A stretch of 64,000 bases of DNA from Epiperipatus broadwayi (GCA_028023455.1 JAQFVV010006221.1:10530825-10594824), one strand, 5' to 3'. Positions 11,040-23,165 are shown, counted from the stretch's first letter. Notes: generated by a model not told the origin, from the sequence alone. Made by a program: numbers and translations.

Positions 11040-11345
11040 AATATATAGGGTATATGAGCACAAACATTCACATGACCCACCACTTTCCACACTATCTCAT
11101 AACACTGATACACTTGAACACATATATGTTGAAAAGATAAATAATCACCGATATATGTATTTCATGCTAAACCAGCAATTATCAGTTGGTCCAGATTACC
11201 ATTTCTACACATACATAAGTGCTCAGATATATATTGAGATAGACAATCCTCATATTTTAATGGACAGGCTTCAATCTACTCCACCCTCCAACTCTTCAAC
11301 CATCCATCCAATTAAAAATCTGATGATGGAATGCTCAAAGGCCAC
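11040..11345 (+). mobile_element. Rep-B single-arm copy
   Basis: One arm of the Rep-B subtype also found at 25490, 44665 and 45060: TATATAGGGTATATGAGCAC at the left, then ACACTTGAACACATATATG, the antisense hammerhead, and CTCCACCCTCCAACTCTTCA further right. There is no inverted partner nearby. Confidence 0.75.
11141..11198 (-). ncRNA. Decayed hammerhead (Rep-B)
   Basis: Minus strand: CTGATAA (core G8 changed to A), stem II around GGTTT, intact GAAA, stem III ATACATAT and the stem I strands GGACCAA and GGTGATTATT. Probably inactive. Confidence 0.65.
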
Positions 11346-11820
11346 TGAAATTAACAACCCACATTATGTAAGTAAGGAGTTAAATAATAATTTAATTTTT
11401 GTAAACCAATAATGAAATTTCTAATAAAAAACTTTCTATAATTTTTTCAATTTCATATTTATTTCCAACTTTAAATCATTACTTGATTTCTATGAAAAGA
11501 ATTATCAATGACAAAAGAGAATTGGGAATAAAACTATAAACATTTTTTTTAGCTACAAATTTTGACTTCTATGATCTGAATCAATAAAATCTAGCTAATG
11601 TTTTATTCACTTTATACGTTTCTAAAATGGATTTATTTACTTTTATCAAATGAAATCAATATACTTTTTGAATAAATATTATGTACCTATATTTAATAGT
11701 TATTTATTTATCTACAGAGATCTATGCATACACGCAGTACTTGTAATGAATGATTTTTTCATTATTACCTAGTACTGGGGCACTTTGATAAATCTATCTG
11801 CCTATATTTTTTAAAAAAGA

Positions 11821-11886
11821 TTCATGGCACAGTGGTTATAGAATCTTCTAGATATATTCAAAATTTAGTATTCAAATCTAGACTCT
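11821..11886 (+). repeat. Possible tRNA-like SINE remnant
   Basis: An A-box-like TGGCACAGTGG and a B-box-like ATTCAAATCTAGA lie about 35 nt apart. No second copy was found, so this is weak. Confidence 0.35.
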
Positions 11887-11984
11887 GTTAAACTTGGAAT
11901 TTTTTCAAAATTTCAAAAAGACAATTTTTTCATGTAATCATCCAATAGCCAACCAAAAAACGATATCCAAATATTGAACAGTAG

Positions 11985-12282
11985 CTAGTGAGTAAAAGAG
12001 ATAAAAAATAGAGAAAGAGAGAGAGAAAGAAAGGCAAAAAGAGAGAGACAGAAAGACAGACACAGAGAGAAAAACAGGTAGAAACAGAGCAAAGAGAGAC
12101 AGAGAGATGGAGTGACAAAGAAAGAGTGAGAGAAATAAAGAGACAGACAGAGAAATAGAAGCAGATAGACACAGGGTAAAGAGAGACAAAGAGGGGAGAT
12201 ACAAAAAAAGAGTGAGACAGAGAAAATGAAATACAGAGATAGATAGAGAGACTGAAATAGAGAGATAAAGAGAAGGAAAACT
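11985..12282 (+). repeat. GA-rich low-complexity tract
   Basis: About 300 bp of almost pure purine on the plus strand built from AGAGA, GACAGA and GAAAG units. Frames across it give Ser/Leu-rich artefacts and are not genes. Confidence 0.9.
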
Positions 12283-12360
12283 ATTCCACTTTCAATTTGG
12301 TGAGAGGAATAAATAATGTACAGTATTTTACCTTAATGTTTCTTCCAAAAATATTGGATC

Positions 12361-12452
12361 TTTTTTTTATGTCAAAGCATTGACGGGGAAGTGAACTCAG
12401 GCTGGCTGCTCGGAAGGCAGCTATGCTAACTTCTAGGCCACCAACGCTTGAC
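12361..12452 (-). repeat. tRNA-derived SINE, UCC-loop subfamily
   Basis: Minus strand starts GTCAAGCGTTGGTGGC like the other SINEs. The body differs: the anticodon-arm-like hairpin is GCTGC-CTTCCGA-GCAGC (UCC position) and the B-box-like block is diverged. 51479-51581 is the second member. Confidence 0.8.
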
Positions 12453-12998
12453 ATATTGGAGTTTTTCCTTTAAAAATATGTTTAAGGTCTATTTTTATTT
12501 TTTATAAAATGAACTATAACATTGTATTATGAATATTACAACTACCACTAAAAATACTCATTAATGTACCAGTGTGAAACCATATTATTACATGAAATAT
12601 AATGTTAAGCTGTAATATTTTTCACACCACAAATAAGAGGCTCCATGAATGCTTAATGGTCATTATATACTTAAGTGATCAATTCAGATTATTTTTGTAT
12701 TTTTATTCTTCATTGAAAAATAAACAGGTGACCTATTGCCTACTAATAGTGGATAATTTATTGAACTGATTGTAGTCTACATATCAATATGATAACTATA
12801 AACAAGGCATGTGGCTTTATTGCTCAGGAGTTCAAAAGAAGTTTGAACTCCAGTATGTGAGTGTCAGAATCATTCCTGAAATTTTTGATCCCAAGTTGTA
12901 TGCTCTTTCAAATGCACCATTTCACTGTGAAGACCTTTAATTAAGTGAAAAATAGTATTTTTTTAATTTTTTAATATATATATATGTTGTACATTTTT
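12453..12998. other. AT-rich stretch, no gene
   Basis: No supported feature; a short (TA)n lies near 12974. Confidence 0.5.
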
Positions 12999-13143
12999 AC
13001 ATCACATAATTACTATTTCTTATGCTAGCACATTACTGTTATTAAAACAGGCAAAACTCTCCATACAGTAGTGTCACTCAGTGCCATTGTTTACTCTGGT
13101 TGGCACTGAGTGGTATTACTGTATGGAGAGTTTTGCCTGTTTT
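12999..13143 (-). mobile_element. Rep-A mini-hairpin with B tail
   Basis: A reversed B tail (ACATCACATAATTACTATTTC onward) is followed by 46-bp arms of A and A' (13045-13143) with a loop of only a few bases. The arms are too short to include the hammerhead. The target duplication is not clear. Confidence 0.75.
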
Positions 13144-13825
13144 AATATTTTTATATGTATGTATTATAATTGAAAATCTTAGAAACATAATCATGTTTAT
13201 AATTTTCAGAATCATTTAGAAAACAAAATATCTAACATTTTCTTTGGAGGAGTCCTTTATTAATAATTATTTATGGAAGTTAAAGCTTTGTGGATTATAT
13301 AAAACCAGATATAAAAGCTAATATGAAAACATTAAAATGAAATCACCCCAATATGAACTATTATCAATAAAACATGGAAAATAAAAAAACAAAATTACTA
13401 AAATCAAAGTTCTGAATATAAAACTTTCAGTTCTTTTTATCCTAAAACTTTTAATATTTTATTAAAATAGTTTGGTAAAATTTTAAATTTTGAAGACTGC
13501 CTTTGTGAAAGCATTGAAAAGATACTGAAATCTATTTCAATAAGCTTGAAATCTATTATGTCTAAACATCTATAATAAAATACTTATTAAAATGTGATGA
13601 TATAAAAACCAACTTAAAAACTTCTACAAATACAGTAATAAATTTTAAATCATTGATTGGGAAAAAAAAATCTTATGTGAACAAACTTGAAATTTTTTGG
13701 AACTGAAGTTCATGAAATGTTTAAAATTATATTTTATTATACTACAAAATAATTCTTTACAAAATGATATACAAGATTTGGTGTAAATGTAAAGAATTTA
13801 ATTTTAAAATTTATTTATATATATA
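13144..13825. other. AT-rich stretch, no gene
   Basis: No coding potential or repeat recognised. Confidence 0.5.
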
Positions 13826-13827
13826 TA

Positions 13828-13932
13828 GTCAAGCGTTGGTGGTCGAGAGGTCAGCACAACCGCCTTACAAGCAGTTGTCCTGGGTTAGTGGGTTCGCTTC
13901 TTGGCTGATGTTATGATACATGAGAAGGAAAA
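13828..13932 (+). repeat. tRNA-derived SINE, UAC-loop subfamily
   Basis: Reads GTCAAGCGTTGGTGGTCGAG, then a near-complete anticodon-arm hairpin with loop CTTACAA, then GTGGGTTCGCTTC and the family tail ATGATACATGAGAAGGAAAAA. Among the best preserved plus-strand copies. Confidence 0.9.
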
Positions 13933-13948
13933 ATTTATTTATATAAAT

Positions 13949-14086
13949 AACTACGTAAACAAAGTGAGTAAATCACACTTCCCCCATGCTATGAATTAAA
14001 AGCATTAACAAAGGATCGAGAATGCAATGAATCAATGTATTCATAACCTGGGGGAGGGCTATTTACTCCCTGTGTTTACATAGTCT
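13949..14086. repeat. Imperfect inverted repeat
   Basis: ACTACGTAAACA with CACACTTCCCCCATG on the left pairs with GGGGGAGGG and TGTTTACATAGT on the right. The arms are about 48 bp with a loop of about 40 bp. Looks like a small MITE; no second copy was seen. Confidence 0.65.
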
Positions 14087-14397
14087 TTGAACTATGTTTA
14101 ATTTAAAGTTTACATGTAACTATGCTAAGTTTTCTCATTAAAAACATGTAGAGTAACTAAGCAATCTAGCAATGCAATTACATGATAACATATGAGTATT
14201 AATGTGAATGTTTGCCTTCCTCTTAACACAATATTTTCTAGTATTGTGAAATTCACATGATCACCATCTCTTATACTAGAATATAATTGTTGTAAACAAA
14301 GGGAAAACTCTCCATCCAGTAGTGCCACCCTGTGCCAACCACAGTAATCAATGGATGCCAGAAGGCTTGTGCATAAAATCCCTATCTAGTGCCTGCT

Positions 14398-14457
14398 CAT
14401 CTAATATCCCCAGACTAGTTTCTGGTATGTGGCCATCATCAGTGAGGAGCCTTGGAT
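14398..14457 (-). ncRNA. Hammerhead ribozyme (Rep-A)
   Basis: Minus strand: CTGATGA, GAAA-equivalent bases around palindrome ACTAGT, cleavage C and TGGGG. Stem II is weakened (TGGCC-ACA-TACCA) and the outer stem I strand reads AGAT instead of GGAT. Confidence 0.7.
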
Positions 14458-14955
14458 CTGAGAGCACTGCACCTAGATCTTAGGATCTAATGCAATCCTC
14501 CAGCAGCTACCTTTTAACTCTACTTTACTACAAAACTATGAGAATGAAATTGAAAACACAATAATATTTTCAATCTAAGCTCAATAGCTTATATAGTCAT
14601 ATGGGTCTGAACTCAATTCAGCACCCATACATTTTGGTGTCTTTGGCTCTTAAACAACCATAGACACCACTATCCTGCTAGTATAAGAGATGGTGATCAT
14701 GTGATGTTTAGTGGTTTAACACCAATCCTGCCTAATAGGATAGTGGTGGCTATGGATGTTTAAGAGCCAAAGACACCAAAATGTATGGGTGCTGAATTGA
14801 GATCAGACCCATATGACTATATAAGCTATTGAGCTTAGATTGAAAATATTATTGTATTTTCAAATTTCATTCTCATAGTTTTGTAGTAAAGTAGAGTTGA
14901 AGGCAGCTGCTGGAGGGTTGCATTAGATCCTAAGATCTAGGTGCAGTGCTCTCAG

Positions 14956-15014
14956 ATCCAAGACTCCTCACTGATGATGTCCACAAGCCAGAAACTAGTC
15001 TGGGGATATTGGAT
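14956..15014 (+). ncRNA. Hammerhead ribozyme (Rep-A)
   Basis: ATCC, internal loop, CCTCA, CTGATGA, stem II strand TG-CCACAA-CCA with one mutation, GAAA, palindromic stem III ACTAGT, cleavage after C15000, TGGGG, internal loop ATATT, GGAT. CCTCA pairs with TGGGG and ATCC with GGAT across the cut. Confidence 0.85.
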
Positions 15015-15131
15015 GAGTAGTCACTAGATAGGGATTTTATGCACAAGCCTTCTGACATCCATTGATTACTCTGGTTGGCACAGGGTTGCACTATTGTATG
15101 GAGAGTTTTGCCTTTGTTATTGTGAAATTCA

Positions 15132-15590
15132 TAATAAACTTTAATGAGACTAATATAAAAGTATTAAAATGCTATTATCTATGTATAAATGTCTTCATGA
15201 AATAAACAAGTCTAAATAATCAAAATAGATTGGTATTAATTAAACAAAAACTGGTGCTGTTTGCAAGTTCATTTAACTGATTCCTTAGAAATCTTGTTTA
15301 TGAATGATCTCAGTAATGTATTCAGATTTGTTTGTTCACAGAATGGATTTATATTATTAGTATCATATATTTGATAAGCAGTAAAATAAATCATTAGAGT
15401 ATATATATAATACCATGTGAAATTTACCAAATCTGCCATCTACAGGACAGTTCAATTATTATTTAAAATAGACTTGGTAAATTTCACATATTATATTGAT
15501 TCAATATTAAAATATTATTTATCATTATATATATATAATGTAATTAAAGAGCCCCAATTACTGTATAATTTTAGAAGGTATATAAATATA
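15132..15590. other. AT-rich stretch with a small inverted repeat
   Basis: TGTGAAATTTACCAA (15416-15430) is perfectly inverted at 15474-15488. Nothing else is supported. Confidence 0.6.
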
Positions 15591-15606
15591 TATAATATTA
15601 AATCAT

Positions 15607-15773
15607 TAAAACAGACAAAACTCTCCATACAGTAGTGCACTCAGTGCACACCAGAGTAATCAATGCATCCATTGATTAGTATTGAGTGGCACTACTGTAT
15701 GAAGAGTTTTGCCTGTTTTAATAACAGTTATGAGCAAGCTTAAGAAATGGTGATCATGTGATGTTTAGTGATT
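15607..15773 (+). mobile_element. Rep-A mini-hairpin with B tail
   Basis: Short A and A' arms (about 50 bp each) are followed by tail B ending ATGTTTAGTGATT. Perfect 14-bp direct repeat TAATATTAAATCAT at 15593-15606 and 15774-15787. No hammerhead is retained. Confidence 0.9.
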
Positions 15774-15787
15774 TAATATTAAATCAT

Positions 15788-16745
<958 letters not shown>

Positions 16746-16993
16746 TTTCAAAAGGCCTTTATTGTCTCAAAAGAATTACAAATTTTGCATTTACATTGTC
16801 ATTTTTGATAAGAGTTCTTTCTGGATTTACATATAATTTCCTGGATTGTCCATTATCATTTGAACCCCATTAGCAAATCAAACACTTATAACAGAAGGGA
16901 AAAAATTGTTGCCAAATTGTCCTTGTTGCTAATTTGACATGCATATCCTTCTAAGTTACTTTATAATGTTTAATTTTCCTCAATTTACAATGT

Positions 16994-17227
16994 TCAAGCT
17001 ATCAAAAAACCTGTCCTGGCTGATGGAGAGGTAGAGTCTCTTGAACATGCAACAAAGCCCACACTATTTAAAAATTTTGGTGGATCAATTTGTGACCCTG
17101 CATAAATTTTGGTTTCAAACAGTCCCATTATATGAGGTTTTGTTTCCTTGATCCATTGTTTCAACTTAAATATTTTTCCTATTGAATTCAAACCCCATAC
17201 ATTAAAAGAAGCAATTTTAATTTTCAT
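16994..17227 (-). pseudogene. LINE-D ORF2 N-terminus (endonuclease domain start)
   Basis: MKIKIASFNVWGLNSIGK is the first motif of L1/Tx1-type endonucleases (IASFNVRGLN), and the catalytic Glu is in LFETKIY. About 78 residues are open, then stops appear. The sequence GFVACSRDSTSPSARTG aligns with DFSACSRDSSSPSAGTG in copy 2. The GDFN, SDH and all RT motifs are missing. Confidence 0.85.
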
Positions 17228-17286
17228 TTATAAAGATTTACTTTTTACTTTGAATTTATATGAATTTACTTTATCTTTAATTATCC

Positions 17287-18850
17287 TTATTTTAGGCTGT
17301 CTATCAATTGTAAATCTTGGGCATCTTCGAACTCATTTTCAGTTTCAACATCAGTATATCTGTCCATTTGATACCATTCTCCTGTGTCATCAAACATAAG
17401 ATCTCCTAATTTTAGCTTTTTTCCTGTTTTCCTGTTTTTTGAGGGTCTTCCTGGTTTTCTCTTCTGTTCACTATTAACCTGAATAACTTGCTGCGTATTT
17501 GGCATTATTGTCTGAGTAATGCCAGTATTCATATTGTTCCTAGTTTTTTGTTTTTTAGATAATTCCAGTTCTTCATCCAAATTCATATCCTTTTCATAAT
17601 ATTGCTTCCCATCAACATTTTTTTTCAATGTGTGTTTGTCTATATTTTTTTCTAAATCTTTAACCACATGCATTTGTATATCATTCTTTTTTTTTCTTTT
17701 ACTTTTGTATTATTTATCTTAAGGCACACTTTTTCCTCCAACCTTAATGAAGAATCTAGAATCTCACGAATATTACTATCATCATTATTTACATTTGCAT
17801 TTTCATTTTCTTGCTTATCTGTATTCATATGTGTTTGTATAGAATTTTTTTCCTTTTCACTTCCCCGAGTTCCCACATCCAATGTCAGTATTTGCTTTAT
17901 ATCTCTTTGTTTATAGCTTGTTTTCTTTTCTAGTCTTTCTTCTGATACATCTTTGTTATTTCCATTCTTTGGACAGTCTATAATCAAATGGCTTCTTTCT
18001 CCACAGCCAAAGCATTGTGGTCTAAGCCCTTTAATGTTTAAATATAATACTGCTCCCTGATCCATAATTTGCCTTGGAATTTCTTCTGGTTTAATATGCT
18101 CATGCAGCTTTATCTTAAAATGATAACTGTTGGTGTATATAAGTGTGGGTGTATCATTGCACAAGATTTGCTTAATGTATATTGCATCCCCAAATGGTTG
18201 GACCATACTTTTGAAATCACGAATGCTAAACCCAAAATATGTATTTTTAATGATTCCTGAGCAATAATTTTGCAGATTTTCATCAACAACAATCATTACG
18301 TATCCACCAATTGTTTTTATTTGTGATTTAAATCTCATTTTTTGATTTTCATTCGCCTGTTTCTGATATTGAATCCCATAAGTTTTCTTCTGTTAGTTTT
18401 TGATACAATAACTCTTTGTGAAATTTATATAACGTTAGATTTTTATCTGTAAATTGCGAGCACTAATGATTTATTAGAAAAGAATTTTTTAAAAGATTCA
18501 TATAATTTGTTTGGTATTGTGTTATTAAACTGGATGTTGATTTCTTGAATTTCTTCTTCTGTCCAATTATCTTCAGTTTGTTCTGCTAATTGATTAGGTG
18601 TCTCATCTTCATTTTCTAAACTTAGTTTAAAAATGTCCAATGAATTGGCTCTCCTAAATCTGCCTATTTGTCCTTCCCCTCCGTTTTTTTTGTTCCCTTA
18701 CTGTATAATATTTTCTAAAATTGCTTTTTGTGGTTTCATAGTAGCAATATTTGCATAAGATTTTTTTCCCTTACTGGCTTCTGCAACTGATTTGACATCT
18801 GTATTGTTATTTATTTTACTAACAATGCAATTGTTATCTGCAGATGCCAT
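17287..18850 (-). pseudogene. LINE-D ORF1, nucleic-acid-binding protein with CCHC knuckle
   Basis: The start is the ATG at 18850 (MASADNNCIV, then KGKKSYANIA). An in-frame stop near 18700 and frame changes near 18440-18340 and 17660 break it. The central part (18338-17652) holds a zinc knuckle C-x2-C-x4-H-x4-C, CFGCGERSHLIIDC, at about 17971-18014. The C-terminal part (17673-17287) is Lys/Gln/Asn rich with a basic KRKPGRPSKNRKTGKK patch. ORF1 proteins of L1/Tx1 elements bind and chaperone the element RNA. No other zinc knuckle is visible. Confidence 0.8.
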
Positions 18851-19060
18851 TTCAACTAGATGACTAGATTTTCTTAGGACAAATTAACAATAAAAAAACT
18901 TACTTTGTTAACAGCGTCTTTTTTTATAATCTGGAAAACGATTATAATTTTCAAAATTATAAGATTTTTAAACTAATAGTTAGATTATGTTTGCCTTTAA
19001 TGAAGTACATTTACGAGCTTTTGTAAGTTAGTTACTACTTATTGACAGCAGGACCGCACT

Positions 19061-19074
19061 CATCATCATCATCA

Positions 19075-19129
<55 letters not shown>

Positions 19130-19753
19130 GAAGTTTCAACAATAGTAAACTTTATTGATCCTTTTAGTTACATAGTATTACAATGCCATAGCAAGATACA
19201 TGTTGAATCTTATTATTGTCAGTTCAATTTCAAGTGCTACAATATTCATTTATTTAAAAGTACATATCTATATGGGTAGTTTTACATGATTCTATCCATT
19301 TTAGGAATGTTAATTAATCACATTATTGTCCAATAGGAGTGATTTCTGTATAAATTCTTCATAAGATGAGTTGCAGTCCCCAACCAGAACAGTGGGGCTT
19401 GCATTCATGGCAAGAATTGATATTATAAATTATACATTCTATCTTTTGCTTTTCTACTGGCATATATACAAGCACTATATTCATTGTGGTTTGAATCAAT
19501 ATAAAGTATTTTGAAATTTTCAAAAGGACAATCTTGAGCAATTACTATTCCAGTTCCTGCAGATGGGGAGGATGAATCTCTGGAACATGCAGAGAAGTCC
19601 TGGCCCCTCAGGTAAGTAGCTGGATTTATTGCCAAGCCTGCATATATTTGTTTCTAATAATCCTGTTATATGTACTCGGATTTGATTTATCCAATTTCTG
19701 ACTTTGAAATTTTTATTGATTGCATTAAGTCCTCTGACATTTAAAACAGCATT

Positions 19754-19755
<2 letters not shown>
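19061..19755 (-). mobile_element. LINE-D copy 2, 5'-truncated, no RT
   Basis: Minus strand: begins at the start of ORF2 (VLNVRGLNAINKN, then GLLETN, then ACSRDSSSPSAGTG, later LVGDCN) and runs through about 190 bp of 3' UTR (AATAAAGTTTACTATTG, then TTGAAACTTC) into an (AAT)n(ATG)n tail at 19128-19061. As in copy 1, the RT is missing. Confidence 0.75.

Positions 19756-19838
<83 letters not shown>
19752..19838. repeat. (AAT)n meeting (ATT)n
   Basis: About 15 AAT units switch to about 12 ATT units near 19802, giving a perfect self-complementary microsatellite at the 5' border of LINE-D copy 2. Confidence 0.9.
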
Positions 19839-20008
19839 ATGTAAATATATTAAATTTAAGCGTAAACAGATAATATAATAATGTGATGCCATTATTCCAT
19901 CTGATTGGCTGTCAATTAAGCATTTTTAAAGCGTATCTGTTTGAAGGTGTCTAGCTTTCACGTTATTATATTATCTGTTTACGCTTAAATTTAATATATT
20001 TACATTTA
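19839..20008 (+). mobile_element. Rep-M MITE with perfect 45-bp terminal inverted repeats
   Basis: Left arm AAATGTAAATATATT to AATATAATAA (19839-19884) is an exact reverse complement of the right arm ending at about 20008. The core of about 75 bp contains CATCTGATTGGCTGTCA. Related internal segments occur at 20100-20327 and, inverted, at 23350-23507. Confidence 0.85.
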
Positions 20009-20099
20009 TTAATATCATTTCATTAGATTTAAAAAATATATTTCTTCGTTGTAAATCGGATGATTTCGCGTTGTTAATTTATATATATAATATTTAGTG

Positions 20100-20327
20100 G
20101 ATTAAATGTGAAGGTATTTAAGCTTCACACTCTTAGTTCAAAATGCTTGAGTCTGGCTTATTTAAATATAATTGAGGCATAGATTAAGATGGATCCATCT
20201 TTTTCTAATAGTTCTGGCTTGTGTTTTAGAATTTGGAGTCCCATGTGATGCCATTATTTCATCTGATTGGCTGTCACTTAAGCATTTTTAAAGCATATCT
20301 GTTTGAAGGTGTTTAGCTTTCACATTA
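20100..20327 (+). mobile_element. Rep-M related copy without the long terminal repeats
   Basis: Contains TAATAGTTCTGGCTTGTG and CATCTGATTGGCTGTCA, as in 23350-23507 and 19839-20008. It ends in a short (ATT)n at 20326-20350. Confidence 0.7.
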
Positions 20328-20350
20328 TTATTATTATTATTATTATTATT

Positions 20351-20720
20351 TAGTTAATTTTATTACATTAATTTTATTATTTGTATTTTTGGGGGGTGTA
20401 GGGCTGGGTAGAATGACCATATTCATTTGTTATATCTCTATACATGTAAATTCATGTTATACAATTTTTTAAGTGTTTAGAAATGTAAATATTTTTGCAA
20501 AAACCTCATGTTAAAAGTTCAACATTATTCATCATTTATTGTCTGGAAGTCAAACTTTTTAAAAATTTTAAATCCAGAATAGATTTATCTTGTTAACGTC
20601 TTTTATACATAACTTTGCTTAAAAATCCAATGCACTTCTTATGAAGTTTAATATGAAGTAATCATTTTTCAATTAGTAGTGAAAACTCTCTTTCAACTTC
20701 AAAATCCATACTATATTCAG
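20351..20720. other. AT-rich stretch, no gene
   Basis: A short G-run (GGGGGG, about 20390) is the only oddity. Confidence 0.5.
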
Positions 20721-20734
20721 TTAATAAAATCAAA

Positions 20735-21008
20735 ACAGGCAAAAACTCTCCATACAGCAGTGCCATTCAGTGCCAACCAGAGTAGTCAATGGATGCCAAA
20801 AGGCTTGTGCATAAAATCTCCATCTAGTGCCTACTCATCCAATATCCCCAGACTAGTTTCTGGCTTGTGGCCTTCGTCAGTGAGGAGCTTTGGATCTGAG
20901 AGCACTGCGACCTAGATCTTAGGATCTAATGCAACCCTCCAGCAGTTATCTTTTTAATAACAGTTATGTGCTAGCATAAGAAATAGTGATCATGAGATGG
21001 TTAGTGGT
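20735..21008 (+). mobile_element. Rep-A element, A plus B without inverted arm
   Basis: Arm A runs straight into tail B with no A'. It has a perfect 14-bp direct repeat TTAATAAAATCAAA at 20721-20734 and 21009-21022. This copy shows that the palindrome is not needed for insertion. Confidence 0.9.
20837..20895 (-). ncRNA. Type I hammerhead ribozyme (Rep-A), intact core
   Basis: Minus strand: ATCC, loop, CCTCA, CTGACGA (N7 is C, which is allowed), stem II GGC-CACAA-GCC, GAAA, ACTAGT, cleavage C (complement of 20851), TGGGG, ATATT, GGAT. All invariant core positions are present. Confidence 0.9.
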
Positions 21009-21022
21009 TTAATAAAATCAAA

Positions 21023-21867
21023 TGTTCACTGAAATTTAGTTCCTCCTGTCAGAAGAAGGCCATTCATAGCAGCCTGCATTGCAATTTAATGCCTACTAGT
21101 TTTATTCTTTGCTTACCTGGTTAATTTATAATTAGGAGAAAAAAATGGAAATCCACTGAATAATTAATGCAATCAAAGAACAAAGTCAATTATAGTAGCA
21201 ATTAGGATCATGGATTCCCATTAAGTGTGATAAGTTCAAAATCTAACATGTCACTCAACAATCGAAACAGTAATCAGATTTATGCATATATATATATAAA
21301 TTTTAAAAAATTTCATTATTTATTTTAAAGTATTGTTTTATGGCACCTTCAATTTTATTAAGCTCTGCATAGAGTGATCAGATAAAAATCTAACAATATA
21401 TATATATATATATATTAGAGGTAAAGCATATTTCTTTTAGATAATTATACAGCATTAATTAGTCTATTTGAATGTGAATAAGAAATGTAAATCTATAAAT
21501 AGAAACACAACTATTTAAAATAATAGAAGACTCGGTGAAATTTTTATAATTAAAAATAAAAGTTAATATTTAGAACACAAATGATGTCTATAAAAACTCA
21601 TTAAGTTAAAAAAAAATAGATATGTAATTACACATTCTTACTAAGTATATTTTAATTACCAAAATGATGTTTAAATCATTTTGAATGGTTTAATTTATTT
21701 TTATCATTAAAATTACTTTTAAAATAAGAAAAAATGAGGCAAAAATATTAATAGATTAGAGCACATATTCAATAAATTCAAATAACTTTTTTGTTTTGCT
21801 AATATATATATATATATTGTGTGTGTTTATATCCTATTAAAAACTTTCCTTTTCGTTCTTCTTAAAT
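21023..21867. other. AT-rich stretch with TA microsatellites
   Basis: (TA)n runs at about 21280-21297, 21398-21416 and 21803-21817. No gene. Confidence 0.6.
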
Positions 21868-22246
21868 TTTCAATAAATGTGTTTTACGAATTCTTATTTA
21901 TGGATGTGAGATTTGGACACTTAAGAGCAAGTTAAGGGAAACAAGAAAAGATTGAAAACGAAATACATGGGTAAGAGAACAAACTAGTAATACAAAGATT
22001 GTTGAAAGAATTAAGAGAATGAAATGGAGTTGTGCTGCACATATTGCTAGAAACGATGATAATAGATAGAGAGTTGGAATTTTAAACTGGTTTCCAAAAT
22101 ATTGTAAAACACTCAGAAACATACCACATGAGATGGATGCATGAAATAAGGAAGTGTGCATGGGTGATGTGGAGAAGAGAGACTAGAGATCAGAGAAGAT
22201 GGATCGAACTTGGAGAGATCTTCATCCTGCAATGGATTGATAATGA
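21868..22246 (+). pseudogene. LINE-A 3' fragment
   Basis: Frames in pieces read CVLRILIYGCEIWTLKSK, then NTKIVERIKRMKWSC, HIARNDDNR, ILNWFPKYCK, matching the C-terminal LINE-A region. It ends GGATTGATAATGATGATA, the short GAT tail. 5'-truncated. Confidence 0.85.
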
Positions 22247-22549
22247 TGATATTGTACTAATACTTAAAATAAATATTTTTAATACTAATTGAATAAATAA
22301 TGAAGGAAACAATATGGTTTGCTGCTCAGGAAAATCATGGAACTAAGAGCAGAATAGTTTCATTTTCTTGATCAAAGTTAACCCTTTTAAAAAATTTTCC
22401 TCAATTGGGTATCAGCCAGAATTCTAATTCTTGGGCTACAAGTTTAATACTGCTCTACACTGCATGAGATTTAATGTTTAATGATCCTTTTTTAATATCT
22501 TTGGAATAGCTTATTATCTATAAGAGTAAGATTTTACAGGACTTATGTT

Positions 22550-23165
22550 TCAACAATAATAAATTTTATTGACTCATAAAGGGTTATATGTTTTACATAT
22601 GTACAAATGATAACCTAGGTTACATTGACAAATTAATATTTCAGAATAATAAGTAGTCCAGATTCATTTTGCATCATTTCCCCATGGTGCTTTACTTATA
22701 GATTGTGTTAAATCAATTATTTTTCTCTAGGAAAATTTTTGGCTTAATATAGGCCCATTCTAAATAAGTGTTCAAACATAATCAATTGTAATCTGTGTAA
22801 GTTGATTACATAGTTCATTAGTATATCCATTCAAAAAATGTGCATGCAAAGATAATATATGTGAGAGTTTCTAATATATATTGTTCAATTCTTGAAGAGT
22901 AAGGAAGGAGTAAGGTAAAGATAGAGTTCATGTTTTTCCAATATGATTTTTAGTTTTGTTCAGCTGATAGATTGACCTGGGTATCTTTTCCCAAAGTTAA
23001 AGTTGTTGTGTTCATATTTGTAAAGATGCTGAAAGTATTATGTCAGTGCCATCTGCCATTGCAAACCACTTGGGTTACTATTTATAGAGTGCCACTTTTC
23101 CAGTTGGCTTCATGGATGTGAACTTGGATATGTTTTTCATAGAGTGGCAGTCTGCTTTAAGAGAG
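22550..23165 (-). pseudogene. Probable LINE-D 3' part (C-terminal RT region and 3' UTR)
   Basis: The minus strand ends CAATAAAATTTATTATTG then TTGAAAC, like the 3' ends of LINE-D copies 1 and 2. Upstream a broken frame has a pattern seen in C-termini of Tx1-like proteins (HEANWKSGTL, then SYWKNMNSIF). If correct it shows the part that copies 1 and 2 lack. No microsatellite tail is present. Confidence 0.5.

Larger units (their letters stand above)
14256..15117 (-). mobile_element. Rep-A foldback, long-arm form
   Basis: A reversed B tail (14256-14296) leads into arm A (14297-14675), a short B segment near the centre and arm A' (14711-15117). The roughly 400-bp arms mirror each other closely. 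A perfect 14-bp direct repeat TATTGTGAAATTCA lies at 14242-14255 and 15118-15131. The inserted unit is asymmetric: only one end carries B. Confidence 0.9.

Noticed and set aside
11930-12204. Ser/Leu-rich minus-strand frames resembling a membrane protein
   Set aside because: Artefact of the GA-rich tract; overlapping frames give the same composition.
13828-13932. Functional tRNA gene
   Set aside because: The T-arm and acceptor pairing are poor, and the same sequence recurs at several sites with an A-rich tail, so it is a SINE.
14256-15117. Classical MITE or MuDR-type foldback DNA transposon
   Set aside because: Target duplications vary in length around 12-16 bp and the ends are asymmetric, unlike transposase-made insertions.
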